From: Saposhnikovia divaricata
Taxonomy: Eukaryota > Streptophyta > Magnoliopsida > Apiales > Apiaceae
DNA length: 64,000 nucleotides
Assembly: GCA_036435485.1 (NCBI GenBank)
Contig: CM071595.1
Coordinates: forward strand, 106,508,580 to 106,572,579
Direction of reading: 5' to 3'
Below, in pieces: positions 47,511 to 59,634 of this stretch. The notes under the pieces were generated by a model. That model did no database searches and had not been told where the DNA came from. It was given only the letters and a program-made list of their open reading frames with translations. Positions within the stretch are counted from its first letter, which is position 1; every line of letters starts with the position of its first letter. Made by a program: the position numbers and the translations under genes.

Positions 47511-48653
47511 ATTCCGTTGTTCATAGAAATTCTCCTGAACTTCATGTATATGTATGGCTACGGAGGTGCATCGGTACTACCCCCCAACATCAGAATATCA
47601 TTTCTTAAAGGAGCATCTCTTAAAAAGACATCCCAAGAGGGGAATTTTTAGAGAGAGCTGTTTGAGTTACCGAGGGCGCGCCCAGTTGCCTACGGCGCAG
47701 TCTAAGTAGATGTGGGTAATGACAAAACCTCTTCTAGTCTGGATGAATGTCTTGATGATCATCATGTTGAATGCTTCATTTTATAATGTCATTCTTTACG
47801 TAGAGGGGCTCACTCATGACCTTGGGGCCTCAACCTGCCTATTAGGGGGCACACTCTAAGGTTCATGGGGCTGCACCTCAATACAATTTTCTTCAAACAA
47901 AAGATAATCCATGGATCGCAGCAATCATACGTGTAGATGAAACCATAATATGAGGTTAATATGCTCAAGGCGTGCCCTGAGGTCTGTCACTCAGATCATT
48001 GAAGATGTGAGGGGCTCACTCACGATCTTGGGGCCACAACCTGATGATTAGGAGGCACACTTTGTGGTTCATGGGGCCGCAACTCAACAACTTCTTTTCT
48101 TCTAGAGTCCAAGCAGTAAATTATCCTCGTAGGTATTGGAGTCCGCTTGAGCATTTGCATTTTTCCTTGAGGGTGCGCCCTAATCGGAAAGGTCATCTAA
48201 GGGAGAGTTCCTTGAGGGCGCGTCTTATATTGGAGGATTTTCCTAAAGTTGTGAATTTTCTTGAAGCTGAGTCCTGATGTAGAGCATTTCCCTGGGGTTG
48301 AGGATTCTCACCCTATCTTCCACTAGCTGTATTATGAGAAATCAAGAGAACAATCGTAGGGCCTCTCTCTCTAGAGGGCGCGCCCCTAGCAACAGGTTAA
48401 GGACTATTCCTCACTTGGTGATTAATCCAAACAATGTCATTCCTACTTCTTTGACTTCATCATCTTCCAACGAAATCTCAAAGCAGGGCTCTCTCGTGTC
48501 CAAGGGGCCTCGACCTGTAATCAGGGGGCACGCGCTATGGATCACGACCTCGAGGAAGGGCTCACTCATGTCCAAGGGGCCTCGACCTGTAATTAGGAGG
48601 CACGCGCTGTGGATCACGGGGCCTCGATTCCAAGTGTTCCCCTTTCTTCTGGC

Positions 48654-48842
48654 CAGGCAAACCCATGTAGGCCTTCTCACCAGGCAAACCCCTGTAGGCC
48701 TTCTCACCAGGCAAGCCCCTGTAGGCCTTCTCACCAGGCAAACCCCTGTAGGCCTTCTTACCAGGCAAGCCCCTATAGGCCTTCTCACCAGGCAAACCCC
48801 TGGAGGCCTTCTTATCAGGTAAACCCTTGTAACTTTATACAT
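48654..48842. repeat. 27-bp tandem repeat, seven units
   Basis: Units start at 48,654, 48,681, 48,708, 48,735, 48,762, 48,789 and 48,816, each beginning CAGGCAAACCCCTGTAGGCC, the last degraded. Because 27 is a multiple of three the array is open on both strands, giving spurious 9-residue repeat ORFs. A single unit also lies in H's 3' LTR near 15,825. Confidence 0.9.
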
Positions 48843-49384
48843 GCAATAAATATATAGAGCAAAATAATAGAGGTTGGATATTACCTGGAGGCGCGCCCAG
48901 TCAGGGGAAGGCGTGCTTCTTAATAATCTTCTGAGGCATACTCTACTTGAATTAGCAAAACCCACCATTTACAGCTTTCTCTTCTATATCATCTTCTATG
49001 GGTGCGCCCTGTGGCGCGTCCTGGCAGTGCGCCCTTGATAAGAGATGCTACACCTTTTTAGAAAATCTTTGAGGCTTCCATTGACGTGACCTTCTTCCTA
49101 TGAACGTGCCCTGTCAGAGATGATGAGAGATGAATACTCAGCTTCATATGTTTCTCCACTTGAAAGTAGAATACTAGTAGGCGCCTCTTGAGATAAAGAT
49201 GCAACTCCTGATAATTGTGTCTCATATACGTAAGACTCCATCTTCATGTGTTTACATCCCAAATTTCTCCCCGTGCTAACTTTCACCATAACCTTCTTCT
49301 CAGAATAGGATGTGGATTTCATCCTAAACCAATTAACAATAGGTTTTCTAAACCAAGTAGAATTCTTTATTAAAAATTCGTAGT

Positions 49385-51534
49385 TGTAACACCCCCAGAT
49401 CCGGGGTCCGGGATCCAGTCGTTACGGTCTCCAATTCTGTCCACAATAGTTGAACTTACTTCAACATAAAATAAATTACATCTTTATTACCCAACACAAC
49501 AATATAAAACACACCCGTTATAGTCCCAGAGATGAATTCAGAGTAACAACCAAATTTTTATTAAACACATTATGAGTTCTTATAATCCAAAAGAATTTCA
49601 ATATGAATACATACTCTTTGCCATCCATTTGCATAAGTCATACTAGACCATACACTTGGTACTGAAAGAATAAATCTATCCTACCAATAGCTTTCTCTTC
49701 GGCTCTAGTAGTCTCATCGTCCTCGCCAGCGTCGAGTGCGCCTTGTGCGAGTCATCTGGTCTAGCTGTTGTTGTGATATAATAATAAAGCAAGGGTGAGC
49801 AATAGCCCACCAACAATAATATTTAACTGAACGATAATATATAACAGTTCAAAAGTATCTTTCAAACCATATGCCATGTATTTACGGAAATGATGCCAGA
49901 ATAACATGAACGATGAAGTTACGAGGTAACTCAAAATGCATATATAGGTGGGAATATCTGCTATGTCAAAGATAAGCCAGATATTATCATTTATCATAAA
50001 GGAGGAACTTGCAAGAAAATATTGCAATTCCAATTATGAATACTTTTCCAATACTACCAACAATGATAATGTTGCAGAAAAATAAAAGAATTTGAATGAT
50101 GAACTTATGCTGGAGTATTCACCGCGCCCACTGCCAATCTTACGATGATCAGTCGCAGATTGTACAGCTCAATTTAGATTTACTACCGGTAGAAGGAAGA
50201 ACTGACGGCTTTACTTGTCTACCGCCCTACTAGCTCTCCCCGGCCAACGGTTGGGCCAAAGGGGATGGACCGGCGCTACTCGGCCTCTTACACGACTCCA
50301 AGTTCGAAAAGAAATTCATGACTCTGAACGCAAAGTTCGTCTTCCTTTCCCCAAGTATAATACCTGTTGATAAGACTCCACAAAGTAGTCGTATCTAGTT
50401 GGAAAGGAAAATTCAACATCTTATCTCCCAAGCTGCTGCTTGTTAGAGGATACCATCTTGTTCCAATAATCTTACCCCTCGAATGATGAGAAGGTTACTC
50501 AAAGATTCAATTGATAAACAGCAACCACGTTGCGAGTGAAATGAATAGTTTTACAAGATTTATGACCGGGAAGTCAACAAGATAAATAACATTGCTCAAG
50601 TAGGTTCCCCTATAATATGGAAGTTTGAGCGAGCATTTAAATCCTTTTAAGATAGATTTAAATGAAAAATAAAAAGAGTTGGGAACCTTTCCTTGATAAA
50701 ATAGTCGTAAAAAGACTCCGAAATATTTTACATAAGATTTGGAGGTGAAAGAAAATCTCCAAATAATACAAATCATTTTTAAAAAGAATTTAAAAGAATT
50801 AAATCAATATTCCAAAAATATTTATTAACTCAATAATAATTACGGAATATTATTAAATCATAATATTGCTCGTAAGTAATCCTCGAATGAATATATAGAA
50901 TTATTTACTAAATAAATCACTCCTTAAATGAATATTCAATATAATATTCATTAATAACTAGACTCCAATAAGTATTTAAAATAATATTCAATAAATGAGT
51001 CAAACTTTAAATGAATATTTGAAAATAATATTCATTTAATAAATAATCTTCTAAATGAATATCAAAATAATATTCATTTAGTAATCAAAACTTTAAAGGA
51101 ATATTCGAAATAATATCCCTTAAGTAAATATAACTTCCAATGAATATTTTAAATTAATATTCATCTAGTACATAAAACATTAAATGAATATTCAAAAGTA
51201 ATATTCATTTAATAAATAAAATTTCCATGAATATCAAAGTAATTATTCATTAAATAATCAAACTCTAAGTGAATATTCAAAAAATAATATTCACCTAATA
51301 TTTCTCGGCTGAGATAATACTCAAATAACATTCTTCGAAAGATTTCCAAGTAATTGATAATTTATGGAAATATAAATAATGTTTAATAATAACATTCCTC
51401 AAGATCAATAATAATTTGCCGTTGGAATCCCTCTGGGTTTCCATGACTATCTGTATCTCAAAATACCGACTCCCGGTCTATATTTAAGAATGAATATCAT
51501 ATGCCCTTCGCTAAGGCATATGTAAAATGTAAAT

Positions 51535-51600
<66 letters not shown>

Positions 51601-54061
51601 CACAACAACGGGTTCAAAGTTTTGAACACTTACCTGGTAATCGGGTGTGGGTGACGATAGCGTGTCCTAGGTCTGCTCGATGATCTAAAAACAATCAGAA
51701 TATTCGAGATTAACCAGTTAACACGTTTTAAAAGTCTAGGTATAACTTCACTTAAGTCGAAACACGTTTTCGAATTATCTCGTTATACACCTTTTAGTGT
51801 GACTCTTTTTATTACTGATACGATCCGACATTTGGTCGCTATTACGACATGTCATCATACCCACACTCGGTATATACTTAAGTCGTATAAGTTCTAAAGT
51901 CGATCGATTACGAACCGAGATTATACCTCGAGTTTTATCGTTCGTTTTCTAAGTGTTTTACCAAAGTGATAACCAAGCGGGTTTTTAGGGGTTCGTTCGC
52001 GTTTAACTTCGATTCCAACATTTTTATAAAATCGAAAAACGATCCGTTTGATATGTGTTCTTCTTTCATACCTTTCTTATGACCCCTAGTATTTATTTAC
52101 CAAGATTTGCCACTGAGTAACTTGATTTACGAGGGTTCAATTGAAGTTACGAACTTTTACTTACGGTTCCGAACCAATTTTAGTAATTTGACCATAACTC
52201 CTAAACCGTAAGTCGGAATGTTTCGATTCTTTCGCCAAAACGATCTATGACTCAAGATCTATGGGGACAGGTCATTTATTCATCAAGGCCAGAAACTCAT
52301 CCTAACTGTTATGCACAGTTTTCTAGAGGTTAACGAAAATCGGGCATCACGATGGCTATAAATCGGACGTTTCCAAATTGTTACAACAATCACCAAGTCA
52401 CACTGGGCATACATACATCTTATACACATGATTCTCATCTCAAAAAGTCCAGAAATATCATACTTCACCATCATATTCATTATATCTCTTAGATCAATAA
52501 AGCTAATTACATAATCATGCTTATAATACACCATTTCATAACTAATCTCAAAATCATCCAATAATCATCAAAACTTAAACTAAGAGCTAGGGTTTCTTGA
52601 GATGATTACCTTCCTTGGAGTATGTACTAGCCTTACTAAGCTTGATCTAGTCCTTGTATAGCCTTAACAAAGCTTGGATCAACCAAAGAAAACAAGAAAT
52701 CAAAGATTAGTTCTTGGAAGTTACTATTCACCCTAAACTTGTAAAAATCATAGAAAATTGAAAAATAAGAATTTAGCTCTCAAATTTTTACCACATCTTG
52801 GGCTCTTCATAAGCTTTGTTTTGAGTTCTAGATCATCAGATATGAAGCTTCCTAGCTAGAGTTTTGAGCCCTCTTTTTCTGCTGGACAGAAACTGGGCAG
52901 ATTTGTTTCCCCAACTATGAGCATGGATTTGACTAGGCTATACTACTTTGTTGGCCATGAAATTTTGAGCGAATATTACCCATGGAGTGGAGAGGCTATG
53001 GTTAAAATTTGGTGATTTTATCATGGATAGAAATGGAGATATGAATTTTTCTTTCATAGTGGTTCTTGCTGGGCAGGTTTAAGAAAATGGAGAAAATGGA
53101 GTTGTCTTGCTTGATGTCTTTGAAAAATGATGCATAAAGTGATGTCTTGAATAATATCTCATCTTATGTTCACTTTATTAAAGTGATGATGCATGGAGTG
53201 ATGTATTTGGCAAGACAAGTGTTGAGTTTTGGATGGTTACAAGCTAACTAAGTGGTTGGTTTTCTAAGTACTAGTTTCTTGCTAAGTATCCTAGTTACTT
53301 GAGTCATCACTTGGATGCTAGATATTTTCTAATAGCTTATGCATGACTCTTGCTTCCTCTGCTTGTTTCTTTTGTCCGGTTATTGCTCGTTTCGATTGAT
53401 CGTTCGTAGGAATATTTCACGGATTTCTAATTAGGGTTTACCGGGAAACTTCTTAATATTAATACTATCATTCTCCATCTTTCTTACTAACTTTCGAATT
53501 TATATTCCTTAAATCCCTTCGTTAAATTCTTAAGTCTATCAGTGTCCAGGGAACTCTCGGAGAAAATAAAAGTGCGGTTTTTCAGAATCCGACAGCTTTT
53601 ACATACAATTATTTTCCCCTTGGATCACTAATACGAACTCGGAAATCCGTTCCGAATACTTCTATATAGTGTCGTCTCATAATATTCTCATTTCCACCAA
53701 AAACACTATTCATTCTTTTTTCTTTACTCATCCTCTTAGGGTTGTACGATTGTCCCTGATCTCTTTCGATCATTCCTTAACCTTTTTACGGACCCACTGG
53801 ACCAATAACAGATATCGATTTGGATGACATAAGAACCATCTTCTCCTTTAGAATTATCAAATCTCAATTCCCTAGGAGATAGATAATTCTTATCTAAAGT
53901 GTCAACCAATAGTATTCTTCATGGCATATAAACATTTGAATCCAAATCTATTCCTTTCATTCATTATCTCAATCGTTACATCGTAGTCCTAATCACTATT
54001 CACCAATACCTCAGTACATAATAAAAAGTTTTAATTATATCCAAAATTTGGGGTTCTTACA
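49385..54061 (-). repeat. 3' LTR of element B
   Basis: 4677 bp. On the minus strand it starts TGTAAGAACCCCAAATTTTG and ends GGGTGTTACA. A TA microsatellite of about 58 bp lies near 51,540-51,597. Relative to the 5' LTR it lacks about 125 bp next to the microsatellite (present at about 61,768-61,890). The 139-bp conserved block is at 50,162-50,299. Confidence 0.92.
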
Positions 54062-57000
54062 GTCTCCCCTCCTTAAAAGGATTCCGTCCCGGAATCAGGT
54101 AGGAAGCAAAGAGTCGATTGTCTGTCGTTTCACCTTTCAGCTTCCGGGTCAATTTTTAGTCGTTCTGCCCTTTCTCAGCACATCTACTGGTGCTACAATA
54201 CGTACTTTATCCTTTTTCCATCAACTTTGCTACTTTTTGTACAACACATTATTCGGGTTATGCTCTTACTCAGTCTTATCCTTATTGATACCTGCAGTAA
54301 CATTGGTATCACTATCCCACTGCGAATTTGGGGGTAACCTCGCTCGCACTATGCATTTCCTGATCGCTTTAATCTTCACAATCTCGATCAATATAGAGAA
54401 GTGGAAAGATTTATTGAGAGATCACTATGATCAATTGAACATTTGTTATATTGCATAGTTAGTACAGAAGGGGGCCAGCCTTTAGTACTTGACAAGCAAT
54501 TAAAAAAGTTATGGTATTCCACTTAGACTTCTATCACATAGACAGATAGTCACGTAGAAGTACCTCCCCTCCTTAAAGGGTTGTTCTTCTCAATTCATAA
54601 AGAAGATGAATAAGAGAGAAGAAAAGAAAAGAATTCTAAAGGATTATAGAAAGTTTTCATGATTGTAAAATATCATACTCAGAATTTACCTCTGAACTAT
54701 AGAGGTTCATCAAAGAAGAAAATAATCATGATTATATCCAATACCATTTGATCGCAATTTCACGTGTCAACATATCTTGCTGCTTTGTCCATTATTCTAT
54801 GGACCTATACTCTGGTTCAACCTTAGCAACACTTTTAGAAAATCTTTCAACCTCTCAGGTTAAATCTTAGGTTTCTCGCTTGACATCATTGTTACTGACA
54901 TTCCATGTCACGCTACTAGCTTTTTCATATCTATAATATTAACACTATCAGGTTGTCATCCCGAGAATTCATCAGAAAACCCATTTATTAATCCATTCAT
55001 AACATTCCTTGCTTCACATTCCATAGTTGATTTCCCAGTCTTTTCTTTATCAATCACATCCTTCTTATTATCTGATTCTTATTTACTTCTGTTATTTACT
55101 TCCACCTTCATCTCTTTATTGAGACATCTTTTGCACTTGGCACCTCCTTATTGGTATCCCGTCACATTTACTCTATAATCATCACATTATTCCAATTTAA
55201 AACCTCCGAAATGAATCTGGCCGATTTCTTTAGCTTAGATCCAATATAATCTACTTCTGTCAACTTGTTTCTCATCACATATTCTTTTCTACCCGCGGTT
55301 TTCCACAGGTTGTCTTTCGTAAGTCAGACCAGGTCATACACCTACCTGCTCGTACTCTTATCATCTGTTGAGCATCTGCATTTTACTGGTGTAGCTTTGC
55401 CACATGAAACACGTTACTACCATGCTATAAGCTTTGGGGGTAAAACTGGCTCGAATGCTACCTTTCGAACACTTTTAAACTCTCAGGTGGCCTAATAAGT
55501 CTCGGGCTCAACTGCCCTTCTCTCTAAGTCTCATTAATTCTTTCTACGGGAATACATTTAGCATCATGAATCATCAACCTCATATTCTCTATCTTGTTTG
55601 CGCAGAAGTACACTAACACAAACTTACTTGTCATTCATCAACATGCCATTTAGCTTATCAATAGCAGCACTTTCTTTATCTTTACGTTGTCATCTACTTT
55701 CTTAGAAGAATCACCATCGCTTGTTGCTTACGTAGTGCGTTAATAGCTAACCATACGGGTTTCAATCCTTTAGGGAGACAAAGTAATCACTATTCCTTAT
55801 CCATAAGGAACACTTCCTGAACTTGATGTAGATATTACATGAAGTAGATAAAATTGCAGAAGAGTTTCAAGCATCGCAGCTAAGTCAGGTTGATGAAACT
55901 ATCACTCATGCATCTTCCATAAAAGACTGGAAACTTAATGGTTTACTTCATAAATTTTGTATCATGGTCCTGGTTTGCCTCAAAACGGGACCTTCTAAGG
56001 TATGTAATATGCTTAAGACCCATCAGGAATCGAATCTTTACTTAAACTACTATTACCGTCGATTCTTGCACAATCATCAGAAGGAATGTAAATTCCTCCA
56101 CTCTGATATGACCTTCAAGGTCCTTCCAAATATCATTCTGTTTCTTTGGTATTAACATTTGTAATTATTCCTCTATACTTAGACTATCGGCCACCTCATT
56201 GGCCTTTCCTGATAATAATAATTTCTGGTAATCCTTGTTCTCTGGATACATTTCAATTCAAATTTTTCTACCTCATTCTCATCACTGCTGGGTGAAAGCA
56301 TTCTCCCTTAATGCTCTGCTGAAGGAGAAAAATATAACTATCAGTCTTTTTCCATAAGTCATTGCTTCCACCTTCCCGTGGGAATTTTATCAAAGTTACC
56401 CTCAATCATACCTAGGATATTTGTTTTCTTAGTTCTTTCTTGTTCTAGGATAATCTCAACCTTCTTTGGTTCCATCCATACCTCATCATGGTTTCAAACA
56501 TGCCTCATCTGGCATTATTGTTATTGTGTCTTACATTCTCTTCCAAACTTCTAGTTGGAAACTCAGAATATTAACTTTTCCTTGTAAGGTTTCTTAGGTC
56601 GTCCTCATCATTCCTCCTGTATTTTGGTACAGGGTATATCAAAACGTCATTGATCAATACTCTAATAATTCTATCTATGTCCTTTCCAGAACTCTTTTTA
56701 ATAATCCTTACCGATCATTATTGCCTTAGCAAGTCCAACTCATATCATCTGAATTAATAATGTCTTTATTAGGGTTAATGCCATCCCTTGTGCATTCCCC
56801 AGGGTTTGTCTTACTTTATGGATATCCTATCCTTAATTCAACTACCAAGGAATTCTTGCATCCAACACTTGGCAATCAAATCATGTATCCTTAATAAGGG
56901 TCTCTTTTCAATCATTCCCATTTGATAATCGAGCGGTGGCTTAATGCTAACCTCTTCTTTCAGATAGTTGTCAGCCTATTCGACCTTCCAAAAGACAACG

Positions 57001-59634
57001 TATGTCTATCTGCTCTCTTACAGAACTTGGTAATGGTAGCAAGGATGTTTTGGAAGATATTGGTCGAGTTCAACGTGAATCTCTTAGTACTTATCGTTCT
57101 TCTCAAAGGTACTTGCCTTAGACAAAATTTCTACAGCATACTGATCCATCTCTGACCATTTCTATACTCTCTTCATAAACCCTCATTGTTTACTTCCCTT
57201 AGTCATAATATATTCATGGTATTTATAATACCCTAACATCATACATCTTAAGTCATTATACTTCCATTTTTACTCGTAATCTTGGGCAATCATATACACA
57301 TGAATCACTTTAGTACGGGTGACCCCATTCCAAAAAGTCTAGTAAATTCCCAATCCAAACATGGGTCGCAAAGGGTTCAGTAGAAGATTCCTACGATCTC
57401 ATTAATATTTCCTTTATATCAGAAGCCCTTGCAGTCGGTGCTTACTTAGAAGCAACCCTGCTTTGTCCTTTCATTGCTGGTCTAGTCACTTGATAATCCT
57501 TTGTGACTTGGCCTCAATTGACCACACTAAAATAAAAATATATGATTTTAGGGGTTGGCTAATAGCATTACTTTTCTAGCAATTGCCGGCATAATGCCTT
57601 CTTTGATACCTTTCTACCTTTCCAAAACTTTTACTTCATATAAGTCTTAATCGACTATTCGGCACCGTCTCTGGTCACCTTTCCTCTACTTTTATCTTTT
57701 CAACTATTCTTATCAATCCCACGTGCCACACATGCTTACCATTCCTGGCATAACAGCCTTTTCACTTAAGTCAATCCTGGAGTTTCTCAGTCTGGCTAGT
57801 TTCTTACTTACATTTCTACAATCAATCACGATAACCGGGGTCTGTCCACCAACCCATATAGCGGCTACTTTACCCAATTCATGGGGTTCGCCCCAGTTTC
57901 TACTCTCTTCCATGATGTTCTCTGATAATCAGAAAGACAAGGTTTGCCAAAATTCGTTGAAGTTCCTCCCAGAATTAGGGAAATTTTGGTCAATCTATCC
58001 ATCTATTGGTAACATTAAGGTGACCAGTTTCGAAACCTGAAGAATAGTTCTATGAACCTCCAAGCAGGTAGAACCATAAGCAGTCCTAATTTACGAAATA
58101 ATAGTCATCAGATTGGAAGTTTAACCACTGGAGAGGAATCAATTATATACATCCCTTAGAAGGGAATCAACAGTTTCAAATTGAAACCTGTCACAATATC
58201 CTGATACCTATATGTCCTGACATTCAATATTACCAAATGTCAATGTACCTAACCACTAGTCTCAGAAGGAATATTACCGTCGGAGTTGGTTGTTTCACAA
58301 AATCGGCACTACTAAGGCCATCCGTACCTGGTGAACCGTGCTGTCTGAATGCATCCGCAAGTACTTTGTCGTGCTGCACAAGCACACATCCTAATCCTTT
58401 ATGCAAAGCGTCGTTGGAAGCACAAAGTCTTCTTTTTCCATTAAACAATGCCAACTCTTGGTCATTACCCATTTCATCTTTTAGTTCCAGGAAGATTTTC
58501 TCACATTTTTCTTTTTAACTGCTGATTGTATTACTTGATCCATTATAATTCCGCGTCGGAGTAAACTTAAGGTAACTACTATAATCCATTCAACGAAAAG
58601 AAAGAATTTAACATTCCTCTGAATCACATGCATCTAAAATTTCTGGTTCATCATTTTACTGAGTTGAAATTAACCCTATACTCAGTCTCTGGCAGTAGTC
58701 TCATTACGAGTTCATCTTGACTCACTAGTCTTATCTTCCGGTAGGTTCTGAGATCATTGTCTTGCTTACTACTTCCTTATATAACTTTATCCAATCATGC
58801 TGTCACTTCCCAATGTCTTTACTTTCTAACTGATTCATTCATAACATGAACATTTCCCTGAATAAAACCACCTCATTAACATCAATTTGGTTCCATAAAT
58901 TACAACCTATGACATCTGCCTTCTCATGGCGAATTATTACTGACAATATTCATACTTATTCATTTATCAAATGATATGGCACTTACTGCCTCTTCTCAAC
59001 TATTCATAGGGACTCTGCTCCTCGTCTTATATCGATGCCTTTGAGAATCATACATCCCTCTAGCACTCTTTTCGTTAATATGAAAGTCTCTAATGATTCT
59101 CATCTATTCCCGTATAAGATCTCACGTAATTCTTCCAATCCGTCTTACTTGCTGGTACTACCTCCAGTAGTCCGGCCACGAATCCAACATGAATCTTCAG
59201 TTCTCTTGCTAATAGCTTAGTTCTTTATGCTAACTTTTCTGAGCACTATACCTTAATCATCTCAGTCTTTCCGGCTACAGCCCTCATTCCTCGAGGGTAA
59301 GCTCCTTATCCTAACATGATTTTTCTTATCTGCTGGAACCTCTTCCGGGTCTCCAGTAGGGTACTCCATCGAATTTACCCGCTGATCTTCAGCATATAAA
59401 GCATTATCGCGCTACTGCTCGTATGCCTCAAGATCTTACGCCTTACTCGTCGATACGATATCGAACTAAGTTACTATCATGATACTTAAGAGTTCCCATA
59501 AAGGTTTTATATGTCATCACTACATTAAGTAGTCCGACTATGAACTTGGCAAGAGTTCTTATTATCTTAGTGAATTTATTGTTTTAACGTTGCCTCATCT
59601 CTGGGGTTTATAACGTACGCTCTGATACCACTTC
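54062..59634 (-). pseudogene. Degenerate gag-pol of element B
   Basis: Minus-strand fragments match array A but are full of stops and indels. In sense order: an RNase H piece (58,472-58,230; DALHKGLGCVLVQHDKVLAD), a gag knuckle/linker piece (about 57,533-57,421), an RT piece with a decayed catalytic motif INDVLIY (about 56,653-56,631), the RT C-terminal part (about 56,600-56,400), the RNase H end GKANEVADSLSIE (about 56,212-56,168), and the integrase GPY/F region with NVFHVAKLH (55,415-55,386). The first piece is out of order. About 54,075-55,250 is noncoding. The polypurine tract is at 54,063-54,074 (inverted AAGGAGGGGAGA). No homologue of A's extra ORF is recognisable. Confidence 0.75.
59619..59630 (-). 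other. Primer binding site of element B
   Basis: GCTCTGATACCA on the plus strand, the inverse of TGGTATCAGAGC, four bases from the 5' LTR. Confidence 0.88.

Larger units (their letters stand above)
46901..49384 (-). other. Element H leader region, repeat-rich and noncoding
   Basis: No convincing ORF. It contains many copies of the GC palindrome, a 44-bp tandem repeat (about 47,362-47,510), relatives of the 66-bp unit and a 27-bp tandem repeat (48,654-48,842). I do not find H's primer site or 5' LTR here, so they probably lie beyond element B, outside the window. Confidence 0.45.

Noticed and set aside
48654..48842. Possible CRISPR-like array
   Set aside because: The units are contiguous 27-bp tandem repeats without unique spacers, in a plant retrotransposon.
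48298..48968. ORFs of 174 and 185 codons with 9-residue repeats on both strands
   Set aside because: They arise from a 27-bp tandem repeat that is open in several frames; no domain and no support as a gene.
46901..49384. 5' LTR of element H
   Set aside because: I found no copy of the TATA region or ends of the 15,185-16,171 LTR here, so this is treated as leader sequence and not as an LTR.
51501..51683. ORF across the TA run of B's 3' LTR
   Set aside because: Translation of a microsatellite.
54048..54458. 136-codon plus-strand ORF
   Set aside because: It spans the LTR end and polypurine tract of B on the antisense strand and has no recognisable content.
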